Assembly (NCBI GenBank): GCA_036336715.1
Contig: JAYZFP010000052.1
Span: forward strand, 1-21,135
From: JABAAE01 sp036336715
GTDB lineage: Bacteria > Planctomycetota > Planctomycetia > Pirellulales > Pirellulaceae
DNA: 21,135 nt
Direction of reading: 5' to 3'
Shown: positions 1 through 11,293 of the stretch, piece after piece
Numbering within the stretch: the first letter of the stretch is position 1
Layout: every line of letters starts with the position of its first letter
Program-made: the position numbers and the translations under genes
Notes under the pieces: model-generated
Told to the model about the DNA's origin: nothing
The model's database searches: none
What the model saw: only the letters and a program-made list of their open reading frames with translations

Positions 1-2
1 TC

Positions 3-719
3 ACCTTTGCGGGGCGGCCTGCCTTTGTGATGATGCCTGCGGGCGTGAAAGAGACGAAAGACCTGCCCTGGGTCTGGTATGCCCCAACCCTGGGCAAAAA
101 CCTGCCCGGATCGGCCGAAAAATGGATGTTTGACCGTTTCCGCCAAAAGGGAATTGCTATCGCAGGGATCAATGTCGGCGAATCCTACGGTAGCCCGGAT
201 GGCTCCAGGATCTACCAGGCCTTTTACCAGCACATGACGAAAGAGTCCGGTTTTCACCGCAAACCGGTTCTGCTGGCACGAAGCCGGGGGGGATTGATGC
301 TCTACAGCTGGGCTTGTGATCACCCGCAATCGGTCGGCGGGGTTGCCGGAATTTACCCGGTCTGCAATCTCGAAAGTTACCCGGGTCTCGCCAGGGCAGC
401 CGGAGCCTACAGACTTTCACCGGGCGAACTGGAAAAGGACCTGCAAAAATTCAATCCCATCGATCGGATTGATTCGCTTGCCCTGGCAAAAGTACCCGTT
501 TTTCATATCCACGGTGACAGTGACCGGGTGGTTCCGCTGGAGGCCAATTCTGCCATCGTAAAGCAGAAGTATGAAAAACTGGGTGGACCTGTCGAAATCG
601 AGGTTGTGCGTGGGCAGGGACACAACATGTGGTCCGGGTGGTTTACCTCCGAAAAGCTGGTCCGTTTTGTGATCAAAAATGCCATTCCCAATCAGGCCGA
701 AAAGTCCCCCAAACGGTAA
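3..719 (+). CDS. Alpha/beta hydrolase (prolyl oligopeptidase-like), 5' end outside window
   Basis: The frame is open to the left edge, so the gene starts upstream; the GTG at 27 is only the first visible start-like codon. Numbering from it, a nucleophile elbow A-R-S86-R-G-G precedes a helix, an acid lies in HGDSDRVVP (D164 or D166), and a histidine in GQGHNMW (H199). This order of Ser, Asp and His, and the spacing, fit the C-terminal half of an alpha/beta hydrolase. The elbow has Ala where GxSxG has its first Gly. The substrate cannot be read from the sequence; planctomycetes encode many such proteins, often secreted, but the part that would carry a signal peptide is missing here. The next gene is on the opposite strand, so this is the last gene of its transcript. 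Confidence 0.8.
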   Translation, partial: TFAGRPAFVMMPAGVKETKDLPWVWYAPTLGKNLPGSAEKWMFDRFRQKGIAIAGINVGESYGSPDGSRIYQAFYQHMTKESGFHRKPVLLARSRGGLMLYSWACDHPQSVGGVAGIYPVCNLESYPGLARAAGAYRLSPGELEKDLQKFNPIDRIDSLALAKVPVFHIHGDSDRVVPLEANSAIVKQKYEKLGGPVEIEVVRGQGHNMWSGWFTSEKLVRFVIKNAIPNQAEKSPKR

Positions 720-1066
720 GGGGCGCGTTCACAAATGTCCCTGACATCAGCTGGTGACACAACGGGTTGCCTGCAGCAACACGAGAATCTCCAAGCATCC
801 AGACGCCTTGTGAAACAATTCACAAAATGCCGAAAAAACCACGAACGGGTTTCCAAAAAGAATGCAACGGATAGCGTTCCGGGTGGGAGGCGTGCTCAAG
901 TGTTACCGGTGAGCGGGCCCAAAAGAAAACCGGCCCGATTTTGCCTGGACCGATTTTGCCTGCTCCCGGGTTTTCTCTGCAACCCGGCCCCAGGTTTGTA
1001 GCAGGTTTGCCCGACCATGAGCAGGATTGATTTGGAAAAAAACAAGGGTTCTGTCGCCGACAGGGA
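720..1066. other. Convergent gap without a convincing gene
   Basis: This gap lies between the end of the hydrolase and the end of the minus-strand secreted protein. An 88-codon plus-strand frame from 735 exists, but it has no ribosome binding site, no recognisable motif, and runs through a 15-bp tandem repeat, so I do not call it. A hairpin with 6-bp arms CGGGCC (914-919) and GGCCCG (932-937) followed by ATTTTG could be a weak plus-strand terminator. Confidence 0.5.
935..964. repeat. 15-bp direct tandem duplication (two units)
   Basis: The unit CCGATTTTGCCTGGA at 935-949 is followed directly by a second copy at 950-964 that matches at 13 of 15 positions. It lies in the noncoding gap and resembles in size the other short tandem arrays of this window. 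Confidence 0.7.
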
Positions 1067-1771
1067 TCAGATATCGATCAGGTCTTTCTTTTTGCCCGGC
1101 TTCTTTTTCTTTTCGCCCTCTTTATTTTTTTCCTCGTCTTTTTCCTGGGCTTTTTTTCGCGGTACCCCGAACAGCGGGCCACGACCGTTTTCCATTTCCT
1201 TTCGCATCTCCAAAACCTTTTTCTGCATCTCCTCCATTTTTTTCAGGGCCCCTTCTTCCAATTCGAGAATTTTCGCAGGCTTCAACTCGATCCCCCCGAG
1301 GTCGATTCTCCCCCCGAAAACCCCGGGTGGAATCCGGCCCGCTCCCGCACGGCGAGTGTATTTTTCAAAAACCTTGAATGCCTGCTCGCTTTTTTCCTTG
1401 AGTGCGGGTTCGTTTTCAGCTGAGATTTTTTCCTTGACCGAAACCGACAACTCCACGACAGACTCTCCCGACTTCGAAGGAAAAGAGGTCACATGCATAT
1501 GCAGGTCAGGGTGTCGCTCTTTCAGCTTTTCCATGTCATTGGGGCCATAGGTATTGGCAAACTCAACTTCGATCAGATCCTGTCCCTCGCGGATCACAAA
1601 TTTTTTGCCATTCTCCTTCACCCGGGTGACTTTCATTCCATTTTCGTTGGACACGGAAATGCTGCGACTGAACCCACCACCTCGGCCACCAAATGCCAGT
1701 TCCAACTGCCCGCAGGCCTGTGAGCCGCCTAAAATCCCAATTCCCAAAATCAATAAAGACTGTCTTACCAT
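1067..1771 (-). CDS. Secreted hypothetical protein with charged C-terminal tail
   Basis: I do not recognise a family for this 234-residue protein. The first ~21 residues look like a signal peptide: a basic start (MVRQ), a hydrophobic core (LLILGIGILGG) and small residues near SQACG-Q. A middle part of about 100 residues is mixed alpha/beta in character. Residues ~165-195 are rich in Glu, Lys, Leu and Met with heptad-like spacing (a likely coiled coil), and the last ~30 residues are almost only Lys, Glu, Gly and Pro. A GGGGA ribosome binding site sits about 8 bases before the ATG at 1771. The protein is likely exported, to the periplasm or cell surface. The function is unknown. It is divergent from miaB with a 337-bp gap between the two starts, so it is probably a single-gene transcript. 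Confidence 0.65.
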   Translation of the reverse strand: MVRQSLLILGIGILGGSQACGQLELAFGGRGGGFSRSISVSNENGMKVTRVKENGKKFVIREGQDLIEVEFANTYGPNDMEKLKERHPDLHMHVTSFPSKSGESVVELSVSVKEKISAENEPALKEKSEQAFKVFEKYTRRAGAGRIPPGVFGGRIDLGGIELKPAKILELEEGALKKMEEMQKKVLEMRKEMENGRGPLFGVPRKKAQEKDEEKNKEGEKKKKPGKKKDLIDI

Positions 1772-2108
1772 CGGTTGATTCCCCAGAAAAAGTTTCCGCA
1801 GACAATTGTACGCCAGTCATCCCTTTGTTTCCACCAAACAGCTGATTATGACACTGTTTTCCGGATTTTATCAAGATTTATCCCACCTCAAAGAATGCCT
1901 GCCCCGTGAACGTCCAGCAGGCGATGGAAAAGGCGGGTCCACCCGGCACTTTTCGTGTCGGTCTGCCCGAGGGCTTTCCAGCTTTGTCTCGTGCAGCCAC
2001 CCTGCTGGAAATCAGACCGAAATTGACTGATTTCAGTGACGGGAGGGCTCTTTTCACTACAGAAAACGGGGCTCAGTTGGTACATTACCGAATCCGGTTT
2101 TCAGTCTC
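1772..2108. other. Divergent gap between secreted protein and miaB
   Basis: No gene is supported here. The gap must hold the promoters for both flanking genes, but I could not pick a convincing -35/-10 pair on either strand. Two inverted repeats are visible: AAACAG (1836-1841) with CTGTTT (1854-1859), and AAATCAG (2009-2015) with CTGATTT (2027-2033). Either could be a protein binding site; both could arise by chance. Confidence 0.4.
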
Positions 2109-3548
2109 ATGCACAGATTCATGCCTAAAAAGCTTTACATTGAAACGGTCGGCTGCCAGATGAACATGCTGGACAGCGAAATGGTTGTCGCGTCTCTGCG
2201 GAAAAAGGGATACGAGCTGACCGATTCGACGCAACAGGCCGATACGATCCTGTTCAATACCTGCAGCGTGAGAGAACACGCCGAACACAAAATTTACAGT
2301 GCACTCGGCCGACTGAGGCAGCACAAAAAGGAACATCCCGAAAAGGTCATTGGAGTCCTGGGATGTATGGCACAGAAAGACCAGAAACTGATTTTTGAAA
2401 AGGCTCCCTACGTCGATATCGTTGTGGGACCGGGGCAACTGCAGCAGGTTCCGGAGCTGATCGAAAAGGCCAACCGTTCCCCGGGACAGTACACGGCTCT
2501 CAGCCTGGGACGCAAAAGCGGTTCATTGGACATCATCAAACGGAGCCATGAAACCTTTGATCCGCTCCGCGATCCGACGATGCGTCCCACCCCCTTTCAG
2601 GCCTACCTGCGCATCCAGATCGGTTGCGACAAGTTCTGCACGTATTGCATCGTGCCCATGACCCGGGGTCCGGAACAGGGGCGTTCGCCAGTTGAGATCA
2701 TCGATGAGGCCAAGGTTCTGGCGGACCAGGGCTGCAAGGAAATCACACTGGTCGGGCAGACGGTCAACAGCTACCGCTACCAGGATGAATCTGGCACCAC
2801 CCGCCTTTCGGACCTGCTCCGACAATTGCACGAAATAGACGGCATCCAGAGACTCAAATTCGTCACAAGCTATCCCAAGGACATGACGCCCGACTTGCTG
2901 GAAACCATCCGGGACTATCCCAAGGTATCCAACTACATCCATGTGCCCCTGCAGAGCGGATCCAACGCGGTGCTGAAAAGAATGAAACGGGGATACACGG
3001 TAGAGGATTACCGGGACATGATGGAAAGAATCCATTCGACGGTCCCGGATGCCGCGGTATCCAGCGATTTCATCGTCGGTTTTTGCGGGGAAACAGAGGA
3101 CGAATTCCAGCAGACTGTCTCCCTCGTCAAAGAGTGTCGCTTCAAGAATTCATTCATCTTCAAATATTCGGAACGACCGGGTACCAAGGGTGCCGAAATC
3201 TATCCGGATGATATCCCTGAAGAAACGAAAAAGAAACGCAACAATGAGCTGCTGGAGATTCAAAACCAGATCAGTGAAGAGGATAACCAGCGTTTCCTGG
3301 GCCAGCAGGTCGAGGTCCTGGTGGAGGGGCCCAGTAAATGGGCCAACAAATCCACCAACGATGATCAGGCGATTACGCAACTGACCGGACGAACAATGTG
3401 CGACCGAATCGTAGTTTTCGAGGGTAATCGACGGTTAACCGGCCAGACCTTGCCAATTGCCATTTACGAGGTTTCCGCTTTCACCTTGCTGGGAACAGTG
3501 GTCACCGGCCACCAAACGCCAGCCCTGACCCCCCTTTCGCTCGGCTGA
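2109..3548 (+). CDS. miaB: tRNA-2-methylthio-N6-dimethylallyladenosine synthase MiaB
   Basis: MiaB is a radical SAM enzyme with two 4Fe-4S clusters that adds a methylthio group to C2 of i6A at position 37 of tRNAs reading UNN codons. The N-terminal UPF0004 domain shows its three cluster cysteines: C16 in GCQMN, C52 in NTCSVRE and C86 in GCMAQ. The radical SAM motif is C173-xxx-C177-xx-C180 (CDKFCTYC). A C-terminal TRAM domain lies at about residues 395-465. The length of 479 is normal for MiaB, and GCQMN followed by CSVREHAE favours MiaB over RimO or MtaB. The start is uncertain: ATG 2109 and ATG 2121 (MPKKLYIETVG) are both possible and neither has a clear ribosome binding site. About 15 residues after the TRAM domain look unconserved. 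Confidence 0.95.
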   Translation: MHRFMPKKLYIETVGCQMNMLDSEMVVASLRKKGYELTDSTQQADTILFNTCSVREHAEHKIYSALGRLRQHKKEHPEKVIGVLGCMAQKDQKLIFEKAPYVDIVVGPGQLQQVPELIEKANRSPGQYTALSLGRKSGSLDIIKRSHETFDPLRDPTMRPTPFQAYLRIQIGCDKFCTYCIVPMTRGPEQGRSPVEIIDEAKVLADQGCKEITLVGQTVNSYRYQDESGTTRLSDLLRQLHEIDGIQRLKFVTSYPKDMTPDLLETIRDYPKVSNYIHVPLQSGSNAVLKRMKRGYTVEDYRDMMERIHSTVPDAAVSSDFIVGFCGETEDEFQQTVSLVKECRFKNSFIFKYSERPGTKGAEIYPDDIPEETKKKRNNELLEIQNQISEEDNQRFLGQQVEVLVEGPSKWANKSTNDDQAITQLTGRTMCDRIVVFEGNRRLTGQTLPIAIYEVSAFTLLGTVVTGHQTPALTPLSLG

Positions 3549-3599
3549 AACAGGGGCCCATTCCCCGCTGCCCGGCAGCAACTTCCAGGGCGTTGCCAT

Positions 3600-5042
3600 T
3601 CAGGTAGGCGTGTACTTTTCGAGGTAGCCTTTGACATTGAACTTCCGGGCTGTGTTCTCAGAAGCCATGTAGCGGACCTTGCCAAAGACCTTTCGTTCCG
3701 GGCCCCAGGCCCGGTCGTAGCGGCCCATGATCCAGAAGATTCCCGAGTAGGAATTCGGGTCCCGCCCGTCAATGGCATAACGATTGTTGAGCTCGACCAT
3801 GATTCTCAGTGCCTCCTCGGGGGCCTCGGACCACTGCAATATTTTTTTGCCCCACAGCATCCTCAGGTAATTGTGAATCATGCCTTCCTGCCGCAACTGG
3901 TTTTGAGCCGCATTCCACAAAGGATCGTGAGTCCCGGAATTCTCAAACTCCTCGAGGGAATAGACATGCTCTCTTGGGTCGTCCCTGTGTTCATCAAGCG
4001 TTTTTTGGGCCCAGTTGGGAAGTGAACGGTAGCGGGTGTAGCTGCGATCCTGCCACGCCATGTTGAACCCGAGCTCACGCCAGGTCAGCACCTGGTCCAG
4101 AAAAGCCTCCGCGTTGGGAGACAATCCCCACCAACCCTCGTTTTTTCCGGTGTACTTTTCCACTCGTTTTCCTGGGTGCCAACCCTCCATCTCGATGACC
4201 CTCTCGAAAATCTGATGCGTCGAGAGATGCCCAAAATGCACATGACCTGACAAGCCACTGGTTGCTTTTTCGCCGGGGTGGTTTCTCTTGTCGCAGTAGG
4301 CCCCCAGCCGTGCCTCGAGGAACCGGTCGAGTCTTGATTCAGCTTCCTTTGCTCCCCCCGGAAGAACCGCCCTGATTCGCTGATCGATGGGAAGCTGGCT
4401 GAGGGAGACCTCTCGGGTGGCTTCAGCGATGGATGCAATCTCCCGCCCGGACTCAGCTGGCCACGCCGCAACCTTGAGGCCTGAAAGCGGGTCCTTTTCC
4501 GGGCGTTCAAAAAAGTGATCGTGGAGGTTTTTATGCAGAAAGGAACGAAAAAAATGAGCGCGGGTAAATACCTTGGGAACTGCCCTCAATGGCAAAAGGC
4601 CATTGGAATCAACCGCCTCGAGTGGTGCCTTGATTCTCCTGTTGCCTCCCCGAACCGCGGCGGGATTAAAAAAACCGGGGTAGTCATCTGTTACCACGGC
4701 CGCACTTCTTTCGCACAATTGGCGAAAAACGGGTTCCGCTTCTCCCACGGCCTTTTCGACAAAAGGCAGGTAAAGACAACCCGGTCGTTTCAACACCTCC
4801 CCATTGTCGACCATACCATCCAGCAAAAACCGGTGAAACCGTTCGCAAGCCCAGCGGTACCCCAGTCTCAACGGCTCAAAAACCAGCAGGGGACGATTAA
4901 ATTGGTTGGCGAGTTCAACAGCCCTTTGCAAAGCAAAATTGTATTGACCTCTACGGAATGCAGTCATCCAGTAAAGAACGAATTCTCCGTTCCCGGGTAC
5001 CGGAAACTGGTTCATTTTTGTGATACGGATTTCTGGAACCAT
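3600..5042 (-). CDS. phr: Deoxyribodipyrimidine photolyase, class II type
   Basis: CPD photolyases use FADH- and blue light to split cyclobutane pyrimidine dimers in DNA. The N-terminal alpha/beta domain begins with FVLYWMTAFRR (residues 21-31), a typical class II start. FAD-domain motifs are LSGHVHFGHLS (264-274), NYLRMLWGKK (391-400), DGRDPNSYSG (425-434) and FGKVRYM (453-459); the last three match class II closely. The motif TWRELGFN (320-327) stands where canonical class II enzymes have a variant of RRELADNF, so this may be a diverged class II branch. The ATG at 5042 has AGGGA upstream; the ATG at 5015 is an alternative that would remove nine residues. It is convergent with miaB and divergent from the LysR gene. 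Repair activity rather than a signalling role is inferred. Confidence 0.9.
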   Translation of the reverse strand: MVPEIRITKMNQFPVPGNGEFVLYWMTAFRRGQYNFALQRAVELANQFNRPLLVFEPLRLGYRWACERFHRFLLDGMVDNGEVLKRPGCLYLPFVEKAVGEAEPVFRQLCERSAAVVTDDYPGFFNPAAVRGGNRRIKAPLEAVDSNGLLPLRAVPKVFTRAHFFRSFLHKNLHDHFFERPEKDPLSGLKVAAWPAESGREIASIAEATREVSLSQLPIDQRIRAVLPGGAKEAESRLDRFLEARLGAYCDKRNHPGEKATSGLSGHVHFGHLSTHQIFERVIEMEGWHPGKRVEKYTGKNEGWWGLSPNAEAFLDQVLTWRELGFNMAWQDRSYTRYRSLPNWAQKTLDEHRDDPREHVYSLEEFENSGTHDPLWNAAQNQLRQEGMIHNYLRMLWGKKILQWSEAPEEALRIMVELNNRYAIDGRDPNSYSGIFWIMGRYDRAWGPERKVFGKVRYMASENTARKFNVKGYLEKYTPT

Positions 5043-5202
5043 GGCTTCCCTGATACGGATGAATTTTTTGTGAACCGGAAAAAAAAGAGAGACTAACGAG
5101 AAAATTTACGACCGTGTTCGACCCCAACAGCAAAATGGTATCGATTCGTCACTTAAAAACCACTACAGACCATTAAGGGCGCAATAGAACACCATAACAA
5201 CT

Positions 5203-5231
5203 TTGAGTTCATTGACTTTCGTTCATAAAAT
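5203..5231 (+). promoter_or_regulatory. Candidate sigma70-type promoter for the LysR gene
   Basis: TTGAGT (5203-5208) and TAAAAT (5226-5231) are separated by 17 bases, the best spacing for a housekeeping promoter. The predicted transcription start is near 5238. An alternative -35, TTGACT at 5212-5217, has no -10 at good spacing. Confidence 0.45.
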
Positions 5232-5243
5232 TGATAAGCTGGC

Positions 5244-5281
5244 ATTCGATAACCTAATCGAATCAGATTCAGATATTCGAT
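5244..5281. promoter_or_regulatory. Inverted repeats before the LysR gene, candidate operator
   Basis: ATTCGAT (5244-5250) and ATCGAAT (5257-5263) form a perfect 7-bp inverted repeat with a 6-base spacer. It overlaps a second small palindrome, GAATC-A-GATTC (5260-5270), and a third ATTCGAT half-site lies at 5275-5281. The block is just downstream of the predicted transcription start and 43 bases before the ATG, where a bound regulator could repress its own gene. The main dyad does not place T and A symmetrically 11 bases apart, so it is not a textbook LysR box. Confidence 0.45.
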
Positions 5282-5306
5282 TTCCTTATTTCGCTCCCAA
5301 CTGAAC

Positions 5307-6314
5307 ATGCACGTTAAATCTATCAAGGTTTTTTGCGATGTCGTTGCGCACCGGAGTTTCTCGCGTGCGGCTGACGACAACGGAATTTCACAATCTGCAG
5401 TAAGTCAGACGATTCACCATTTGGAGGATCACCTGGGGGTAAAACTGATCGATCGCTCCAAACGGCCATTTGTCCTGACACCCCAGGGAGATTGCTACCA
5501 CGCCGGCTGTCAGCGTCTTCTTGCCGAAATGGACGCCCTGGAGGACCAGGTCAGATCGCTTCACCAGGAATTTGTAGGCAGAGTCTCCATTGCATCCATT
5601 TATTCGATTGGACTCTACCAGCTTTCTGTTCAACTGAAGGCTTTTTTGACTCAATCCCCGGAGGCGAATGTCAAGCTGGAATACCAACATCCAAAACAGG
5701 TCTACGACCTGGTGGAAAATGGTCAAATCGATGTCGGTTTCGTCTCTTATCCCCAGTCGACCCGGACTTTGAAAGCCACACTTTGGCAGGAAGAACCGAT
5801 GGTGCTGGTCTGTGCACCGCAACACGCACTGGCCAGTGAAAAACAGGTGGAATTTCGACGTCTCGACGGAGCCGATTTCGTTGCCTTTGATCGAGAGCTG
5901 AAAATCCGCTCGGAACTGGACCGCCTGTTCAACCGCTTCTCCATTGCCCCCCATGTGGTCATGGAATTGGACAATATTGAAACCATCAAGCGGGCGGTCG
6001 AGATCAACGCCGGCATCAGTCTTTTACCCGCACCGACGGTGGAACGGGAAGTCCAGGTCGGCACCCTGGCCCTGGTGAACATCCTGGACATGAAACCTAC
6101 CCGACCGATTGGAGTCATTCAGCGCTGCGGTGCACCTGTCGGGAAAACCACCCAGTTATTCCTCGACTCACTGGGAGCACTGGCGCGTGGATCGTCGGCC
6201 CCCGGTGATACAGTCCCCGAATCGCCCTCCTCGTCGTTAAAAGTTGCCAGGGCAGATGCCTCCCGGAGTGAAAACCTTTCTCTGGATATGTCAGACTCCC
6301 TCGATGACCACTGA
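5307..6314 (+). CDS. LysR-family transcriptional regulator
   Basis: This is a 335-residue LysR-type regulator. The winged helix-turn-helix is at residues ~1-60, with SFSRAADDNGISQSAVSQTI followed by HLGVKLIDR, the most conserved stretch of the family. The effector-binding domain spans about 90-295. The last ~40 residues, rich in Ser, Asp and Ala, extend beyond the usual family length of about 300 and look disordered. There is no clear ribosome binding site before the ATG. The stop codon TGA (6312-6314) directly precedes the glutamate synthase frame, so both may be on one transcript. Gene context suggests control of gltB, as GltC does in Bacillus subtilis, but the effector is unknown. Some LysR proteins next to metabolic genes regulate something else. 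Confidence 0.9.
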   Translation: MHVKSIKVFCDVVAHRSFSRAADDNGISQSAVSQTIHHLEDHLGVKLIDRSKRPFVLTPQGDCYHAGCQRLLAEMDALEDQVRSLHQEFVGRVSIASIYSIGLYQLSVQLKAFLTQSPEANVKLEYQHPKQVYDLVENGQIDVGFVSYPQSTRTLKATLWQEEPMVLVCAPQHALASEKQVEFRRLDGADFVAFDRELKIRSELDRLFNRFSIAPHVVMELDNIETIKRAVEINAGISLLPAPTVEREVQVGTLALVNILDMKPTRPIGVIQRCGAPVGKTTQLFLDSLGALARGSSAPGDTVPESPSSSLKVARADASRSENLSLDMSDSLDDH

Positions 6315-6425
6315 ATGTCGCCCGGAATTCTGGAACCGGAACAACGGCTTCTCAATTCGCCAAGGCCGCCACTTTCAAATCAAACAAAACAAGCAAAAAT
6401 TGAAAAAACGGAAACGGATAGAACA

Positions 6426-10972
<4,547 letters not shown>

Positions 10973-10976
<4 letters not shown>

Positions 10977-11032
10977 CTACCTGTTCCCCGGGTTAGTCAC
11001 CTGTTCGCCGAGTTAGCTGCCGGTTCCCCGTC
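10973..11032. repeat. 20-bp tandem array, three degenerate units
   Basis: The units 10973-10992, 10993-11012 and 11013-11032 each begin TTAG and share the core CTGTTCCCCG or a close variant. The first unit contains the stop codon of gltB (TAG, 10974-10976), so the array starts exactly at the end of the gene. Confidence 0.7.
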
Positions 11033-11293
11033 GGCCAAACTCCGCAATCCCCATCGGATCCGGAGGGGGTCCTGATCCGCCCGGTCCCCATGCGACTTGA
11101 AGAAGGTGCGCCCTCGACTTGCCCCGATCCCCGGGGCAACGCTGCCAACTTTTCAAAAGGTTGGCAGGCTTTGGGGAAAAAGTGCCGAATTCGCATTTCA
11201 AAGTACGCCGTTCAAATTTCGCGCAACCGTTCAAGCAACGGCGCAAAAACCGGTTTTTCCAGGCTTGGCATTTTCCGGAACGCCCCGGAGTTT
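10977..11293. other. Convergent gap between gltB and leuA
   Basis: No gene is supported. The gap holds the 20-bp array at its left end, two neighbouring hairpins (11119-11166) and a perfect 14-bp palindrome AAAAACCGGTTTTT at 11245-11258. It must contain the transcript ends of gltB and leuA. Plus-strand frames across it are the complement of leuA or lack start signals. Confidence 0.5.
11119..11166. terminator. Pair of adjacent hairpins, possible two-way terminator
   Basis: Hairpin one pairs TTGCCCC (11119-11125) with GGGGCAA (11133-11139) around a 7-base loop. Hairpin two pairs TGCCAAC (11143-11149) with GTTGGCA (11160-11166), with further A-T pairs inside. They lie in the convergent gap between gltB and leuA. 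Neither strand has a run of U directly after them, so they are not classical intrinsic terminators and may instead protect or block transcripts. Confidence 0.4.

Noticed and set aside
735..1001. 88-codon plus-strand frame after the hydrolase
   Set aside because: It has no ribosome binding site and no family motif, and it runs through a 15-bp tandem repeat in a convergent gap.
1017..1550. Ser/Phe-rich plus-strand frame of 177 codons
   Set aside because: It is the complement of the Lys/Glu-rich secreted protein; the Ser/Phe bias is the mirror of Lys/Glu codons.
1906..2163. 85-codon frame just before and into miaB
   Set aside because: It overlaps the miaB start in another frame and has no start signal or recognisable domain.
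3549..3599. GC-rich hairpins between miaB and the photolyase
   Set aside because: The stems of four to five pairs have no T-run, so I cannot support a terminator.
5021..5060. Direct repeat TGATACGGAT at 5021 and 5051 flanking the photolyase start
   Set aside because: One copy lies inside the coding sequence and nothing else supports a regulatory role; it is probably chance.
5244..5263. Canonical LysR box (symmetric T-N11-A)
   Set aside because: The dyad is perfect, but its symmetric T/A pairs are not 11 bases apart; I keep it only as a general operator candidate.
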